Shown here in pieces: positions 18,415 through 28,900 of a stretch of DNA of 64,000 nucleotides. The stretch is taken from contig CAIQBW010000010.1 in assembly GCA_903870165.1 (NCBI GenBank), positions 62,001 through 126,000 of the forward strand, given 5' to 3'. The notes beneath the pieces were generated by a model. It was not told the DNA's origin. It saw only the letters and a list, made by a program, of their open reading frames with translations, and made no database searches. This DNA is from an uncultured Methylophilaceae bacterium (lineage in GTDB: Bacteria > Pseudomonadota > Gammaproteobacteria > Burkholderiales > Methylophilaceae). Position numbers and translations under genes: made by a program. Within the stretch, counting starts at the first letter, position 1. Every line of letters begins with the position of its first letter.

Positions 18415-19212
18415 TTGAATACCAAGTCTTTGCAAGATGATTGCAGAGAGTTCTTCGATAGAACGGCTGGTTGAATCTGCCCAAGTAATGCCAGCATTGC
18501 GCATCAAACCTTCAGCTGTCGCAATTTCTTGTTTGCAGTTTTCAAGCGATGCGTATTTGCTGTCAGGTCTTCTTTCGCTTCGCACGGAGTGCAGGCGCTC
18601 AGGCTTAATCGTTAAGCCAAATATCTTGTGTATATGATTTCTTAGGGCTGCTGGTAAGCTGCCTCGTTCAAAGTCTTCAGGGATCAGTGGATAGTTAGCT
18701 GCTTTAATGCCAAATTGCATTGCCAAATAAATACTGGTTGGGGTTTTTCCACAACGTGAAACACCCACCAAAATTACCTGGGCTTCTTCTAAGCCACTGT
18801 TGGTCATGCCATCGTCATGGTTGAGCGTAAAGTTAATGGCTTCCATCCGGTCAGCGTAGTTGCTCCCCATTGCTCCGTGAGCAATACCAGAGCCCGTTAA
18901 TGGTTGTTCACCAAGTTCAACGCCCAATGGGTCGATAAATGTGCTGAACAAGTCAACAAAATACGCATCAGTTTCTTTAAGCGAGTTTCTTAACTGACTA
19001 TTGCCTAAAGACATAATGACTACAGGGCGGATGCCATCTTGCTCTGTGGCGCGGGCTATGGCTGCCTTTGCTGCATCAATTTTTTCTGGCGTATCGGTGA
19101 ATGGTAAACGGACGTGGGTAAATTCGGTGTGCGGAAAATGCTCAAGCAACTTCCCTAATGCACTGGCAGTCATGCCAGTGCTGTCGGAAATAAATAATGC
19201 TGAGCGTTTCAC
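18406..19212 (-). CDS. ppsR: PEP synthase regulatory protein PpsR (kinase/pyrophosphorylase)
   Basis: PpsR (DUF299) both phosphorylates and dephosphorylates PEP synthase, switching it off and on according to ADP and phosphate. The 268-residue protein starts at a GTG and shows FISDSTGMTASALGKLLEHFP and the P-loop-like GVSRCGKTPTSIYLAMQFGIKAANYPLIPEDF. It lies 12 bases downstream of ppsA on the same strand, so enzyme and regulator are made from one transcript. Confidence 0.95.
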   Translation of the reverse strand: MKRSALFISDSTGMTASALGKLLEHFPHTEFTHVRLPFTDTPEKIDAAKAAIARATEQDGIRPVVIMSLGNSQLRNSLKETDAYFVDLFSTFIDPLGVELGEQPLTGSGIAHGAMGSNYADRMEAINFTLNHDDGMTNSGLEEAQVILVGVSRCGKTPTSIYLAMQFGIKAANYPLIPEDFERGSLPAALRNHIHKIFGLTIKPERLHSVRSERRPDSKYASLENCKQEIATAEGLMRNAGITWADSTSRSIEELSAIILQRLGIQQK

Positions 19213-19224
19213 GAGATTTGAAGC

Positions 19225-21597
19225 TTATTTTTGCGTCAATTTCTGCCAAGTGGCAACAACAGTATCAGGGTTTAATGACACGGATTGAATGCCTTCTTCT
19301 ACTAACCATTGCGCAAAGTCAGGATGGTCTGATGGCCCTTGGCCGCAGATACCCACATATTTACCTAAACGGTTTGCAGTGCTAATCGCCATGCGTAGCA
19401 ACACTTTAACAGCATCGTTACGTTCATCAAAGCCGTCAGCCAAGATGCCAGAGTCACGGTCCATGCCGAGTGTTAATTGCGTTAAGTCGTTAGAGCCAAT
19501 AGAGAAGCCATCGAAGTAGGCTAAGAATTGCTCAGCAAGAAGTGCGTTTGAAGGAATTTCGCACATCATGATAAGGCGTAAGCCATTCTCACCACGTTTC
19601 AAGCCGTTAGCCGCTAATATTTCAGTCACAGCTTTAGCTTCATCTAAAGTACGAACGAATGGAATCATGATTTCAACGTTGACCAAGCCCATTTCATCAC
19701 GAACTTTTTTCATTGCCTTACATTCCATCGCAAAGCACTCTTTAAAGTCTTCTGCCATGTAACGAGCAGCGCCGCGGAAGCCAATCATTGGATTTTCTTC
19801 ATCAGGCTCGTAAATATCGCCACCCACTAATTTCTTGTATTCGTTAGACTTAAAGTCAGAGGTACGTACAATCACTGGTTTTGGATAGAAAGCAGCGGCA
19901 ATCGTTGCAACACCTTCAGCAACCTTGTCAATGTAGAAGTCTGTAGGGCTTGCATAACCACGTGCACGACTTCTGATGATGGTTTGCATTGGCGCTGGCA
20001 TTGCATCTACATTCAAAATTGCTTTTGGGTGGATGCCAACCATGTTGTTAATTACAAATTCTAAACGTGCAAGGCCAACCCCATCGTTAGGCGTTTTAGC
20101 AAAGCCAAAGGCCATGTCCGGATTGCCCACGTTCATCATAATTTTGCATGGTGGTTTGCTGAGTGCAGCTGTTGCTTGTGTGCTCACTGAGAACGGAAGG
20201 GCACCGTGATATACGAAGCCTGACTCGCCTTCAGCACATGATACGGTGACGACTTCACCTTCTCGTAATACGTCAGTTGCATTGACAGAGCCCACAATTG
20301 CTGGAATGCCTAACTCACGCGCAATAATTGCAGCGTGACAAGTACGGCCACCACGGTTGGTGACCAAAGCACTAGCGCGCTTCATCACTGGTTCCCAGTT
20401 AGGGTCTGTCATGTCAGCCACTAATACGTCACCTGGTTGTACTAAATGCATTTCAGCAGGGTCTAGCACTATACGTACTGGGCCAGTGCCGATTTTTTGT
20501 GTAACAGCACGACCAACGACCATTGGTTTAGCAGCATGCTTTTCTAGGGTGAATGTTTCTGTAACGTTGTTATTCGCTTCTTGCGATTTTACTGTTTCAG
20601 GACGTGCTTGTAAGATATACAGCTTGTTATCAACGCCGTTTTTACCCCATTCAATATCCATTGGGCAGCCATAGTGCGATTCAATAATCATCGCATAACG
20701 TGCTAATTCCAAAATGTCGTCATTAGTGAGTGAGTAGCGGTCGCTGTCCACAGCGTCAACGTCAACAGTGTGAGTGCTTTTGCCCGCTTGTGTCGCATCA
20801 CTGAATACCATCTTGATGAGTTTAGAACCCATGGTGCGGCGAACAATTGCTGGTTTGCCTTGAGCAAGCAGTGGTTTGTGTACATAAAATTCGTCAGGAT
20901 TCACAGCGCCTTGAACCACAGTTTCACCCAGGCCATAAGACGAGGTGATAAACACAACATCTTGGAATCCAGATTCAGTGTCGATAGTGAACATCACGCC
21001 AGCACAGCCGATATCGCTTCGTACCATTTGTTGAACGCCAGCCGATAAAGCTACATCAGCGTGAACAAAACCTTTGTGAACGCGGTAAGAAATCGCACGG
21101 TCGTTGTATAAAGAGGCAAACACCTCTTTAATTGCGTGGAGAATGTTGTCCAGACCTTGAATGTTTAAGAAAGATTCTTGTTGGCCCGCGAATGAAGCAT
21201 CAGGTAAGTCTTCTGCTGTTGCAGATGAGCGCACAGCGAATGTCGCGCCGTTGCCTGATTTTGCTGTCAGTGTTTCGTAGTTATCTTCAATTGCTTTTTC
21301 AAGCGCTGCAGGAAAGGGTGCAGCCATAATCCATTCGCGAATTTGTTTGCCACAGCTCGCTAAAGCAATGGTGTCATCCACGTTCAGTGATTCGAGTGCC
21401 GCAACAATTTTGGCATCTAAACCATTTTGTGCCAAAAACTCACGGTATGCATCGGCAGTAGTCGCGAAGCCAGTTGGTACGCGAACGCCTTTTGCAGAAA
21501 GCTGCGAAATCATTTCCCCAAGTGATGCATTCTTGCCGCCTACAGAAGGCACATCAACGTTACGCAGGTTTTCGAAAGGAATTACATGGGCTGACAT
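19225..21597 (-). CDS. ppsA: Phosphoenolpyruvate synthase
   Basis: PpsA makes PEP from pyruvate and ATP, releasing AMP and phosphate; it is the entry to gluconeogenesis. The protein of about 790 residues has an N-terminal ATP-grasp domain ([41 protein letters not shown]). The phosphohistidine domain has the catalytic His in [24 protein letters not shown]. The C-terminal PEP-binding barrel includes [11 protein letters not shown] and [13 protein letters not shown]. The ATG at 21597 is preferred over one at 21612 because GGAGAG lies about 7 bases before it and [11 protein letters not shown] fits the family. ppsR follows. Confidence 0.97.
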   Translation of the reverse strand: MSAHVIPFENLRNVDVPSVGGKNASLGEMISQLSAKGVRVPTGFATTADAYREFLAQNGLDAKIVAALESLNVDDTIALASCGKQIREWIMAAPFPAALEKAIEDNYETLTAKSGNGATFAVRSSATAEDLPDASFAGQQESFLNIQGLDNILHAIKEVFASLYNDRAISYRVHKGFVHADVALSAGVQQMVRSDIGCAGVMFTIDTESGFQDVVFITSSYGLGETVVQGAVNPDEFYVHKPLLAQGKPAIVRRTMGSKLIKMVFSDATQAGKSTHTVDVDAVDSDRYSLTNDDILELARYAMIIESHYGCPMDIEWGKNGVDNKLYILQARPETVKSQEANNNVTETFTLEKHAAKPMVVGRAVTQKIGTGPVRIVLDPAEMHLVQPGDVLVADMTDPNWEPVMKRASALVTNRGGRTCHAAIIARELGIPAIVGSVNATDVLREGEVVTVSCAEGESGFVYHGALPFSVSTQATAALSKPPCKIMMNVGNPDMAFGFAKTPNDGVGLARLEFVINNMVGIHPKAILNVDAMPAPMQTIIRSRARGYASPTDFYIDKVAEGVATIAAAFYPKPVIVRTSDFKSNEYKKLVGGDIYEPDEENPMIGFRGAARYMAEDFKECFAMECKAMKKVRDEMGLVNVEIMIPFVRTLDEAKAVTEILAANGLKRGENGLRLIMMCEIPSNALLAEQFLAYFDGFSIGSNDLTQLTLGMDRDSGILADGFDERNDAVKVLLRMAISTANRLGKYVGICGQGPSDHPDFAQWLVEEGIQSVSLNPDTVVATWQKLTQK

Positions 21598-21956
21598 AAA
21601 GAATCTCTCCATCTATCTACGTTTTTTCAATTTCCACCATTAAATATACGTAAATATTTTTGTTTTCAGAGTGTTAGGCTTTGTGTGATTATTTTTGGCT
21701 ACATCACTTAAAAGCTAAATTGGTAAAGGTAGTATTTTGCCTAATAAGCTGGCTTGTGTCACGCTGATTAGCGTGTTTGTGACCAAGAATGTTTGATTAT
21801 TTTGGCATCGAATTTAATGCTTGAACTATTTTGGTGGCTTCAGTCTCTGAAAAAAGATAGAGTTGGATAAGTTTGATAATCAAAGTGAAAGCAAGAAAAG
21901 ATATGAATCAACAATCAGAAAAAAGCCAAACATCATTGAGTCTTTTGGAGGAAACG
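21598..21956. other. 359-base intergenic region upstream of ppsA
   Basis: This AT-rich stretch separates ppsA from the small cysteine-rich protein; the two genes diverge. It should hold both promoters, but I could not place a -35/-10 pair with good spacing on either strand. One clear element is a hairpin at 21760-21775 (CACGCT, loop GATT, AGCGTG). An open frame continuous with the 36-residue gene runs through its last part from 21873, but no good ribosome-binding site precedes the earlier starts. Confidence 0.5.
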
Positions 21957-22067
21957 ATGGCTAAAACTTGTTTCTGCAAGCTAAGAGAGACATGCACTGA
22001 CAAAACAAGCCATGAATGCTTAAAAGAGCGGAATATCTATAAAGAGTTTATGGAGAAACAGTCTTAA
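21957..22067 (+). CDS. 36-residue cysteine-rich protein
   Basis: A strong GGAGG (21947-21951) lies 5 bases before the ATG at 21957 and opens a 36-codon frame ending TAA. The product has four Cys (C5, C7, C13, C21) and His19 in its first 21 residues (TCFCKLRETC, then SHEC). A charged tail NIYKEFMEKQS follows. The spacing could bind a metal such as zinc or copper. An in-frame ATG at 21903 would give 54 residues but has a poorer ribosome site. It overlaps the yaeQ 3' end by 4 bases. I do not recognise the family. Confidence 0.6.
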   Translation: MAKTCFCKLRETCTDKTSHECLKERNIYKEFMEKQS

Positions 22068-22603
22068 TAAAACGCTTTTAATATTGTAGGCAAAAGCGTG
22101 AAGCTTCCAGCATCATGCGTCACTAGCATTTCGTTATCCTGAATCGTGCAACTGATATTCATGTTTCTCGTAGCTGCGCCCGCTAGATCCTCTGTGCTGG
22201 GTAAATTTATCACAGTTAAATTATCCAGCTTGAGCAGAGCTTTACTGTTTTGATCCCACCACATATCTGCGGTACGGCCGCCATATAGCACTAAAGCTAC
22301 TTGGTTTGAGCGCCCGCAAGCCTTACGAAGAACGCGTTCATCTGGCAAGCCAACTTCTATCCAAAGCTCAATTGCACCTGTCAAATCTTTTTGCCATAGG
22401 TCAGGTTCATCATCATCGCTCAAGCCTTTACCAAAGACGAGTGACTCGCTTGCAAACAATGCGAAAGCAATGAGTCTTACCATTAATCGCTCTTCGGTTT
22501 CAGAGGGGTGTCTGGCAAGCGTTAAGCTATGTGCTGCATAGTAATTGCTGTCCATGTTGGACACTTGAAGATCAGCTTTGTAGATGGTGGATTTTAGTGC
22601 CAT
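22064..22603 (-). CDS. yaeQ: YaeQ family protein
   Basis: YaeQ is a small conserved proteobacterial protein with a fold related to PD-(D/E)XK nucleases. It was first noted as a suppressor of a missing transcription antiterminator, and its biochemical role is unsettled. The 179 residues show STIYKADLQVSNMDSNYYA, LTLARHPSETEERLMVRLIAFALFA and DEPDLWQKDLTGAIELWIEVGLPDERVLRKACGR, the main conserved blocks. Its 5' end overlaps the S4-domain gene by 10 bases, so the two are read in one operon. Confidence 0.93.
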   Translation of the reverse strand: MALKSTIYKADLQVSNMDSNYYAAHSLTLARHPSETEERLMVRLIAFALFASESLVFGKGLSDDDEPDLWQKDLTGAIELWIEVGLPDERVLRKACGRSNQVALVLYGGRTADMWWDQNSKALLKLDNLTVINLPSTEDLAGAATRNMNISCTIQDNEMLVTHDAGSFTLLPTILKAFY

Positions 22604-22980
22604 GGAGACTTCTTCTCCGTGTCTTTGCTAGCCTTGTTTGCATTAGTCTTTTTTGCAGACTTTGTGCCTGTAGGTCTTGGAGCGGCGCCACTCCGGCGGT
22701 TGGGCTGTCCTTTGCCACGCACTTTAGGAGCTTTGACTTTGGGTGGCTTGATTTCAGCGCTGGGGTCAATGCTTATTAATATGCGCTTGCCTTCACACTC
22801 TATGACTTGACCAGGTTTAATCTTTGCTGTTTTACGCAGTTCTAGCTCGCCATCCACTTTTACTAGGCCTTCAGCCACCATTGCTTTGCCTCGACCACCG
22901 CTATCGGCTAGATCTACTAACTTAAGCAAATTGCATAGTTCAACGTATTCTGTATTTATTATAAATTCAATATCTTGCAT
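22594..22980 (-). CDS. S4-domain RNA-binding protein (YbcJ-like) with basic tail
   Basis: The first 75 residues form an S4-type RNA-binding domain (VELCNLLKLVDLADSGGRGKAMVAEGLVKVDG, then RKTAKIKPGQVIECEG), as in YbcJ. The rest, about 50 residues, is a low-complexity Lys/Arg/Pro/Ala tail (PPKVKAPKVRGKGQPNRRSG and onward) that is absent from the short E. coli form. This suggests a non-specific RNA-binding or ribosome-associated extension. The target is unknown. It is probably transcribed with yaeQ, which it overlaps. Confidence 0.85.
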   Translation of the reverse strand: MQDIEFIINTEYVELCNLLKLVDLADSGGRGKAMVAEGLVKVDGELELRKTAKIKPGQVIECEGKRILISIDPSAEIKPPKVKAPKVRGKGQPNRRSGAAPRPTGTKSAKKTNANKASKDTEKKSPWH

Positions 22981-23014
22981 TATGTTTTCTTATGTGGTGT
23001 ATGAGGTTTTATTG

Positions 23015-23968
23015 TTATTTCTTTGTAATAACTTTGCCAATGTGCGCTTCGCCACGTTTTTTGGCTAGCGCTATTTGTTTTTGGCGTTCAGTCACGCTGA
23101 TGCGTTTTTCTTTGGAGAGCTTATCAAAGCAGTGTGGGCATGAAATGCCGGCGACATATTGGTCGCTTTGCATTTCTACTGGCGAGAGTGGATGTCGACA
23201 AGCATGGCATTGGTCGTAATCACCAATCTCTAAGCCATGTTTGACGGAAACCCGTTGATCAAACACAAAACATTCGCCTTCCCATAGACTTTCTTCCTTC
23301 GGTACTTCTTCAAGGTATTTGAGGATGCCACCTTGCAAGTGATATACCTCTTCAAAGCCCTGTTCAATCATGTAGGAGCTTGCTTTTTCACAGCGAATAC
23401 CACCAGTACAAAACATAGCGACTTTTTTATGTTGCTTGGCATCTAAGTTTTTGCTGACATAGTCAGGAAATTCTCTAAATGTTGTGGTTTTAGGGTCGAT
23501 TGCACCTTTGAATGTGCCAATGTCGTATTCGTAATCGTTGCGAGTATCAATGAGTATCACGTCAGGATCAGAAATTAATGCATTCCAGTCTTTAGGCTTT
23601 ACATAAGTGCCGACTTTGTAATTTGGATCAATGCCTTTTACGCCTAGAGTCACAATCTCTTTTTTAACACGAACTTTCATTCGGTAAAACGGCATTTCAT
23701 CTGCGTATGACTCTTTATGCTCAAGATCGGTTAAACGGGAATCTTGTTTAAGGTGTTGGATAAGCGCGTCAATATCAGCGCGACTGCCGGCAACGGTGCC
23801 ATTTATGCCTTCTTCAGCCAGCAGCAATGTGCCTTTGATGTTGTGAGCAACGCAAAAATCTAACAAGCTCGGCTGAATGGCTTGGTAGTCGTTTAGTTTT
23901 GCGAATTTATAGAGTGCGGCGACAATGAAATTTGGCACAAGATTCTTTCTTAGGTGCGACTTAAACAA
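23015..23968 (-). CDS. trhO: tRNA uridine-34 hydroxylase TrhO (rhodanese family, YceA)
   Basis: TrhO makes 5-hydroxyuridine at the wobble position of tRNAs using oxygen. The 317-residue protein has an N-terminal acylphosphatase-like domain ([20 protein letters not shown]). The rhodanese domain has active-site Cys187 in [15 protein letters not shown]. The C-terminal extension has paired Cys motifs ([13 protein letters not shown] and [10 protein letters not shown]) that probably bind zinc. All hallmark segments are present and the length matches the family. Confidence 0.95.
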   Translation of the reverse strand: MFKSHLRKNLVPNFIVAALYKFAKLNDYQAIQPSLLDFCVAHNIKGTLLLAEEGINGTVAGSRADIDALIQHLKQDSRLTDLEHKESYADEMPFYRMKVRVKKEIVTLGVKGIDPNYKVGTYVKPKDWNALISDPDVILIDTRNDYEYDIGTFKGAIDPKTTTFREFPDYVSKNLDAKQHKKVAMFCTGGIRCEKASSYMIEQGFEEVYHLQGGILKYLEEVPKEESLWEGECFVFDQRVSVKHGLEIGDYDQCHACRHPLSPVEMQSDQYVAGISCPHCFDKLSKEKRISVTERQKQIALAKKRGEAHIGKVITKK

Positions 23969-23994
23969 GGTCGCTATGATAAGCCATGCGGGGC

Positions 23995-24612
23995 TTATTT
24001 TCTACGCAAATTGATGTGGTTACCTATTAATTCGGTAGCTTGATCTCGATAGTGTTTATGATCTAAGTCTTTCACCCATAAATGAATGAGTCCGCTAAAG
24101 AATAAATGCGTATCCATTGCGAGGATGGCAGGGGAATCTGTAGGCTTTAGTTGATCTTTTGTCTTTGCACGTTCGTAGAGTTGTTCAATTTTTTTTGTAA
24201 TACGCTCGCAATTGCATAATGTTTGTTCGAGCACTGTTGTTAACTCTTCTACGTATTCACACTTGACCATCATGATTTCAAAGATTTGGCGCGTATAAGA
24301 GCACTCATTCAGTGCATCGATAGTGCCGCTTAGAAATTTGCCGATTTGACCAAGGGGGTCATCATTATTTTCAACAAGTAGGCTTTCATCCATTCTGTCA
24401 ATCAGGGGAAGTATGACTTGCTCGCGTAGGGCGCTAAACAATTCAGTCTTGTTACTGAAGTGCCAATAGATAGCACCTCTTGTCACACCTGCCTGTGCAG
24501 CAATTTGCTCCATGCTGGTTCGACTTACGCCGCGAGATAAAAATACCTCGCGTGCCGCATCAATGATGCGCTGCCTTGTGATTTCTGCATTTTCTTTGGT
24601 TTGTCTAACCAT
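23995..24612 (-). CDS. TetR/AcrR-family repressor of the adjacent efflux operon
   Basis: The 205-residue protein has an N-terminal TetR helix-turn-helix ([50 protein letters not shown]). A ligand-binding all-helical domain of the AcrR/TtgR type follows. It is transcribed away from the RND efflux genes, across a gap that contains two perfect palindromes. The arrangement matches acrR-acrAB, so the likely job is repression of the pump and of itself, relieved by a small hydrophobic ligand. The inducer is unknown. Confidence 0.92.
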   Translation of the reverse strand: MVRQTKENAEITRQRIIDAAREVFLSRGVSRTSMEQIAAQAGVTRGAIYWHFSNKTELFSALREQVILPLIDRMDESLLVENNDDPLGQIGKFLSGTIDALNECSYTRQIFEIMMVKCEYVEELTTVLEQTLCNCERITKKIEQLYERAKTKDQLKPTDSPAILAMDTHLFFSGLIHLWVKDLDHKHYRDQATELIGNHINLRRK

Positions 24613-24671
24613 GGCCTTTAGTTTCCGAAGTTGACTGCCATATTTTCAATATTAACCCTTTGTATAACATG

Positions 24672-24693
24672 GTGTTTTAATCGATTAAAACAC
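24672..24693. promoter_or_regulatory. Perfect 22-base palindrome, candidate operator or promoter-proximal site
   Basis: The left half GTGTTTTAATC is followed immediately by its exact reverse complement, with no spacer. It lies directly upstream of the -35 of the pump promoter and 60 bases from the TetR gene start. This is consistent with a second regulator site or the operator for the repressor's own promoter. Confidence 0.55.
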
Positions 24694-24694
24694 G

Positions 24695-24722
24695 TTTACA
24701 TATGGGCATGTTTCTATATAAT
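24695..24722 (+). promoter_or_regulatory. Sigma-70 promoter of the RND efflux operon
   Basis: TTTACA at 24695-24700 (-35) and TATAAT at 24717-24722 (-10) are separated by 16 bases. Transcription would start near 24729, inside the adjoining palindrome. Confidence 0.72.
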
Positions 24723-24723
24723 A

Positions 24724-24743
24724 TACATACAACTTTGTATGTA
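24724..24743. promoter_or_regulatory. TetR/AcrR-type operator overlapping the efflux transcription start
   Basis: TACATACAA and TTGTATGTA are exact inverted repeats around CT. The half-site resembles the known AcrR operator, which carries TACATACA arms. The site begins one base after the -10, so bound repressor would block initiation. Confidence 0.75.
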
Positions 24744-24789
24744 AACAAGCATTATATTAATTATTCCCTTAAAAGACATGGAGTTATCA

Positions 24790-25983
24790 ATGCAGACCTT
24801 ATTTCTTAAACGCAGCGCCAAACCAAGTTTTTCGCATTTCCTCTTGATTTGCGTAGTCGTAAGCTTTGTATTGGTTGCTTGTGGCAAAAAAGAAGAGGCT
24901 GCGCCCCAAAGTGCTGGCGTGGTGATGCCTGTCGGTGTGATTTCAGTGAAATCAACCAGTGTGCCAATTACGGCTGAGGCTGTTGCGCAAACTGAAGGCG
25001 CTAAAGAAGTGGAAATTCGTCCGCGCGTTGGCGGTATTTTATTAAAGCGTATGTATAACGAAGGTGCTTCAGTAAAAGCAGGTCAAACAATGTTTTTAAT
25101 TGATCCGGCGCCTTATCAAATCGCACTGCAACAAGCTAAAGCCGCTTATCTAGCTCAGCAAGCAAGAGTCGAACAAACAGCGCGTGAGGAGTCTCGTTTG
25201 CATAGTTTGCTTGCGAGTCAATCAATTAGCCAGCGTGAATATGATAATGCGTCGAGCGACAAAGCAACTTCAGTAGCAAATCTTCAGCAAGCGTTAGCGA
25301 ATGTAAGAGAAGCTGAACTAAACCTTTCATACACGAATGTGACTTCGCCGCTAACAGGCGTTTCTGGACGCTTTCAATTTTCAGAAGGTGCATTGGTTGC
25401 GCCTAATACAAGCTTATTAACAACGGTTTCTCAAATCTCACCAATTTGGGTGCGCTTCAGTCTGTCTGATAGTGAAATAAAGGCGCTGGGCGGCCATTTA
25501 ACTGAGCAAAATGTGAAAGAGGTTGCGCTTGTATTGCCTGATGGCAGCGAGTACAAGCAAAAAGGCAAGCTTAATTTTTCTGCTAGCCAAATCGATCCTC
25601 AATTAGGGACCCAGCAGTTAAGAGCGACCTTTGAGAACAGTGACCATCAATTATTGCCAGGTCAGTTTGTAAGGGCTCGTATTACAACAGGTGTTCGAAA
25701 TGGCGTTTTTCTGATTCCACAAACGTCGGTCCTAACTGGCGATCAAGGCAAGTTTGTATTTGTTGCCGATAAAGATAAAGAAGGCAAAATTGTTGCGGCC
25801 GTCCGTCCAATTAAAGAGGGCGGTTGGTTAGGTAATGATTGGGTAGTGCTTGAAGGCCTAAAAGAAGGCGACCAAGTCATTGCGGATAACTTAATTAAAG
25901 TGCGTCCTGGTGCGCCAGTGAATCCTCATCCGTTTGGCACTGCTACAGCAATGCCTGCCGCTAATCCAGCTAAAGCTAAGTAA
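24790..25983 (+). CDS. RND efflux periplasmic adaptor (AcrA/MexA-like membrane fusion lipoprotein)
   Basis: This adaptor bridges the inner-membrane pump and the outer-membrane channel. The product of about 397 residues has a lipoprotein signal (LLICVVVSFVLVACGKKEE, lipobox LVAC). The lipoyl half-motifs follow (VEIRPRVGGILLKRMYNEGASVKAGQTMFLIDPAPY and LNLSYTNVTSPLTGVSG) on either side of an alpha-helical hairpin. A beta-barrel domain comes next and the end is Pro/Ala-rich. The ATG at 24790 is preferred over 24778 because GGAG lies 6 bases before it. The RND gene starts 6 bases downstream. Confidence 0.93.
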   Translation: MQTLFLKRSAKPSFSHFLLICVVVSFVLVACGKKEEAAPQSAGVVMPVGVISVKSTSVPITAEAVAQTEGAKEVEIRPRVGGILLKRMYNEGASVKAGQTMFLIDPAPYQIALQQAKAAYLAQQARVEQTAREESRLHSLLASQSISQREYDNASSDKATSVANLQQALANVREAELNLSYTNVTSPLTGVSGRFQFSEGALVAPNTSLLTTVSQISPIWVRFSLSDSEIKALGGHLTEQNVKEVALVLPDGSEYKQKGKLNFSASQIDPQLGTQQLRATFENSDHQLLPGQFVRARITTGVRNGVFLIPQTSVLTGDQGKFVFVADKDKEGKIVAAVRPIKEGGWLGNDWVVLEGLKEGDQVIADNLIKVRPGAPVNPHPFGTATAMPAANPAKAK

Positions 25984-25989
25984 ACGAAT

Positions 25990-28900
25990 ATGAAAAACTT
26001 CACACGATTTTTTATTACGCGGCCAATTTTTGCTTCGGTTTTATCTATTATTATTGTGCTGTCTGGCTTGGCTGCTGCTTTTAAACTGCCAATCGCTCAA
26101 TATCCACAAATCGCACCACCAACTGTCACAATCACAGCGGTTTACCCAGGTGCAAGTGCTGATACATTATCCAAAACCGTTGCTGCGCCAATCGAGGAGC
26201 AGTTAAGCGGTGTTGATAATCTGCTGTATTTCAACTCTAGCGCTGATTCCAGCGGAACCTTAGTGATTACAGCCACTTTTGAGATTGGTACAAACGTTGA
26301 CCAGGCAACATTCAACGTGAGCAATCGCGTCAATATAGCAACGCCTCGCTTACCCGATGAAGTGCGTCGTAACGGCTTAATCGTTCAAAAGAAATCGAAT
26401 GATATTTTGCTTGTGGTGATGCTCACTTCAAAAAATAAAGCGCATAACCGTTTATTCTTAAGCAATTACGCCACACTTAATGTGATGGATGAGATTAAGC
26501 GCGTTAAGGGTGTTGGCGACGCTACAATCTTTGGTGGACAAGATTATTCAATGCGGGTTTGGCTTCGCCCAGATCGCATGGCTCAACTTGGTGTGAGCAC
26601 TACGGATATTTCCAATGCAATTACAGCACAAAACAATCAATATGCTGCAGGCAAGATTGGGCAAGATCCAGCGCCTTCCTCTCAGCAGTTGGTTTACACC
26701 GTGACAGCAAAAGGTCGTCTAATTGATCCTGAGCAATTCGGTAACGTCATTATTAAAGCTGATGGACCTAATGGTGTTTTGTATTTGAAAGATGTTGCCC
26801 GTATTGAACTCGGCGCTCAAAACTACAATGTGGCTTCAACGCTTGATGGCACACCAGGTGTGGCGATTCCGATCTTCTTGCAAACAGGGGCTAATGCGCT
26901 TGATACCGCTAAAAATATCAAAGCTAAGATGGATGATCTCAAAGCTGAGTTTCCAGCAGGAATGCAATACACTATACCTTATGATACAAGTGATTTTGTT
27001 AAAGCGACCATTAACGAGGTATTCCATACCTTTGCAGAAGCTTTGGTATTGGTTGTGTTGGTGGTATTCCTATTCTTACAAAGCTGGCGCGCAACGCTGA
27101 TTCCTATCATTGCTGTGCCTATCTCTTTAATCGGCACTTTTGCAGGGCTTTATCTTTTCGGCTTCTCGATTAACTTGCTGACCTTGTTTGCCATGATTTT
27201 GGCTATCGGTATCGTGGTGGACGATGCAATTGTGGTGCTTGAGAACACAGAGCGCTTAATGACTGAAGAAAATATGGCGCCTTTGCCTGCGGCAATCAAG
27301 TCAATTAGTCAGGTGTCTGCCGCCGTAGTTGCGATTGTGTTAGTGCTATGTGCGGTGTTCGTGCCTGTGGCATTCCAAGGTGGCATCGCAGGCGAGCTGT
27401 ATAGGCAGTTCGCAGTAACAATCGCAATCGCTGTGGTGATTTCAGGCATTGTTGCACTAACGCTGACGCCAGCACTTTGCGCCATGATTTTGAAGAAGTC
27501 CCACAATGAAAATGCGTTCTTCAGAAAATTTAATCATGGCTTTGGACGAATGACCAGTTTTTACACGGGCACAGTCAATAAAACACTTAAGCACAAAATC
27601 GTCGGCGGCTTGGTTTTTGCCGTAATTGTTGTGATTGTCGCAGCGCTGTTTAGAGTGGTACCAGGAAGCTTTGTGCCTGCTGAGGATCAAGGCTATGTTG
27701 TAACAGTGGTTATCATGCCTGACGGGGCGACTTTAAGCCGTACATCTAAAACTACAGAATCGATTAGGTCTACGATTGCACATGACCCAGCAGTAGCTCA
27801 TGAGTTTGCGGTAAATGGTTTTGAATTGCTTACCGGTGCAAATAAAACCAATTCTGCGACCATGTTTGTGCGACTAAAGGATTGGAAAGAGCGCGAAACG
27901 AGTGCAACCGATATTGTTGGCAAGTTATTTGGTATTGGTATGAGTCAGCCTGACGGCTTAGCTATTGCAGTGAATCCCCCAGCGATTCGCGGTTTGGGGT
28001 CTGCAGGAGGCTTTGAAGTATATGTCCAAAGTCAGCGTGATACCGATCCGATTAAGCTTGCAGCTGTAATGAATGGCTTTATTGATGCCATGCGTGCTGA
28101 GCCAACTTTAACAGGCTTAAATTCATTCTTCCGTCCAACAGTTCCTCAGCTTTTAATTGAGGTAGATGAAGCAAAAGCGGTTTCACAGGGTGTGCATATT
28201 GCAGATATTTACGCGACTTTACAAAGCACAATGGGCGCTTTTTATGTGAACGACTTCAATCGTAACGGCCGAACATATCGGGTTCAATTGCAGGCGGAGC
28301 CAGAGTTTCGTATGCACCCAGAAGATTTGGGTAAAGTATATGTTCGCAGCCAAGGCGGCAACATGATTCCACTTTCAGCATTAAGCAAGGTTAGCAATAT
28401 CGTTGGCGCTGAACAGTTGGAGCGTTATAACGGCTTACTTTCTGCAAAAGTCTTTGGCAGTGGTGCGCCAGGCGTGAGCTCTGGCGATGCAATTAAAACG
28501 GTTGAACGGATTGCCAAAGAAAATTTACCTGAGGGCTATAAAATCGCTTGGACAGGGCAAGCTTACCAAGAAAAGCGTACCGGTTCAGCAGCACTTTTTG
28601 CTTTCGGTTTCGCCATTATTATGGTCTTCTTGATTTTGGCAGCGCAGTTTGAAACCTGGGCGTTACCATTAGCAGTGATTATGGCAGTCCCATTTGCACT
28701 TGCAGGCGCTTTGTTAGCAGTTCTACTTCGTGGAATGCCGAATGATATTTACTTCCAAATTGGTTTAATTACATTGATTGGATTGGCAGCCAAAAATGCG
28801 ATTCTGATTGTCGAATTTGCCGAGCAAAAAATGGAGGAGGGGATGCCAGTTGCTCAGGCTGCGCTTGAAGCTGCTAGGTTGCGCTTTAGACCGATTGTGA

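Noticed and set aside
21873-21956. N-terminal extension of the 36-residue protein back to 21873
   Set aside because: The earlier starts lack a good ribosome-binding site, and the Gln/Ser-rich extension looks non-coding beside the GGAGG-led ATG at 21957.
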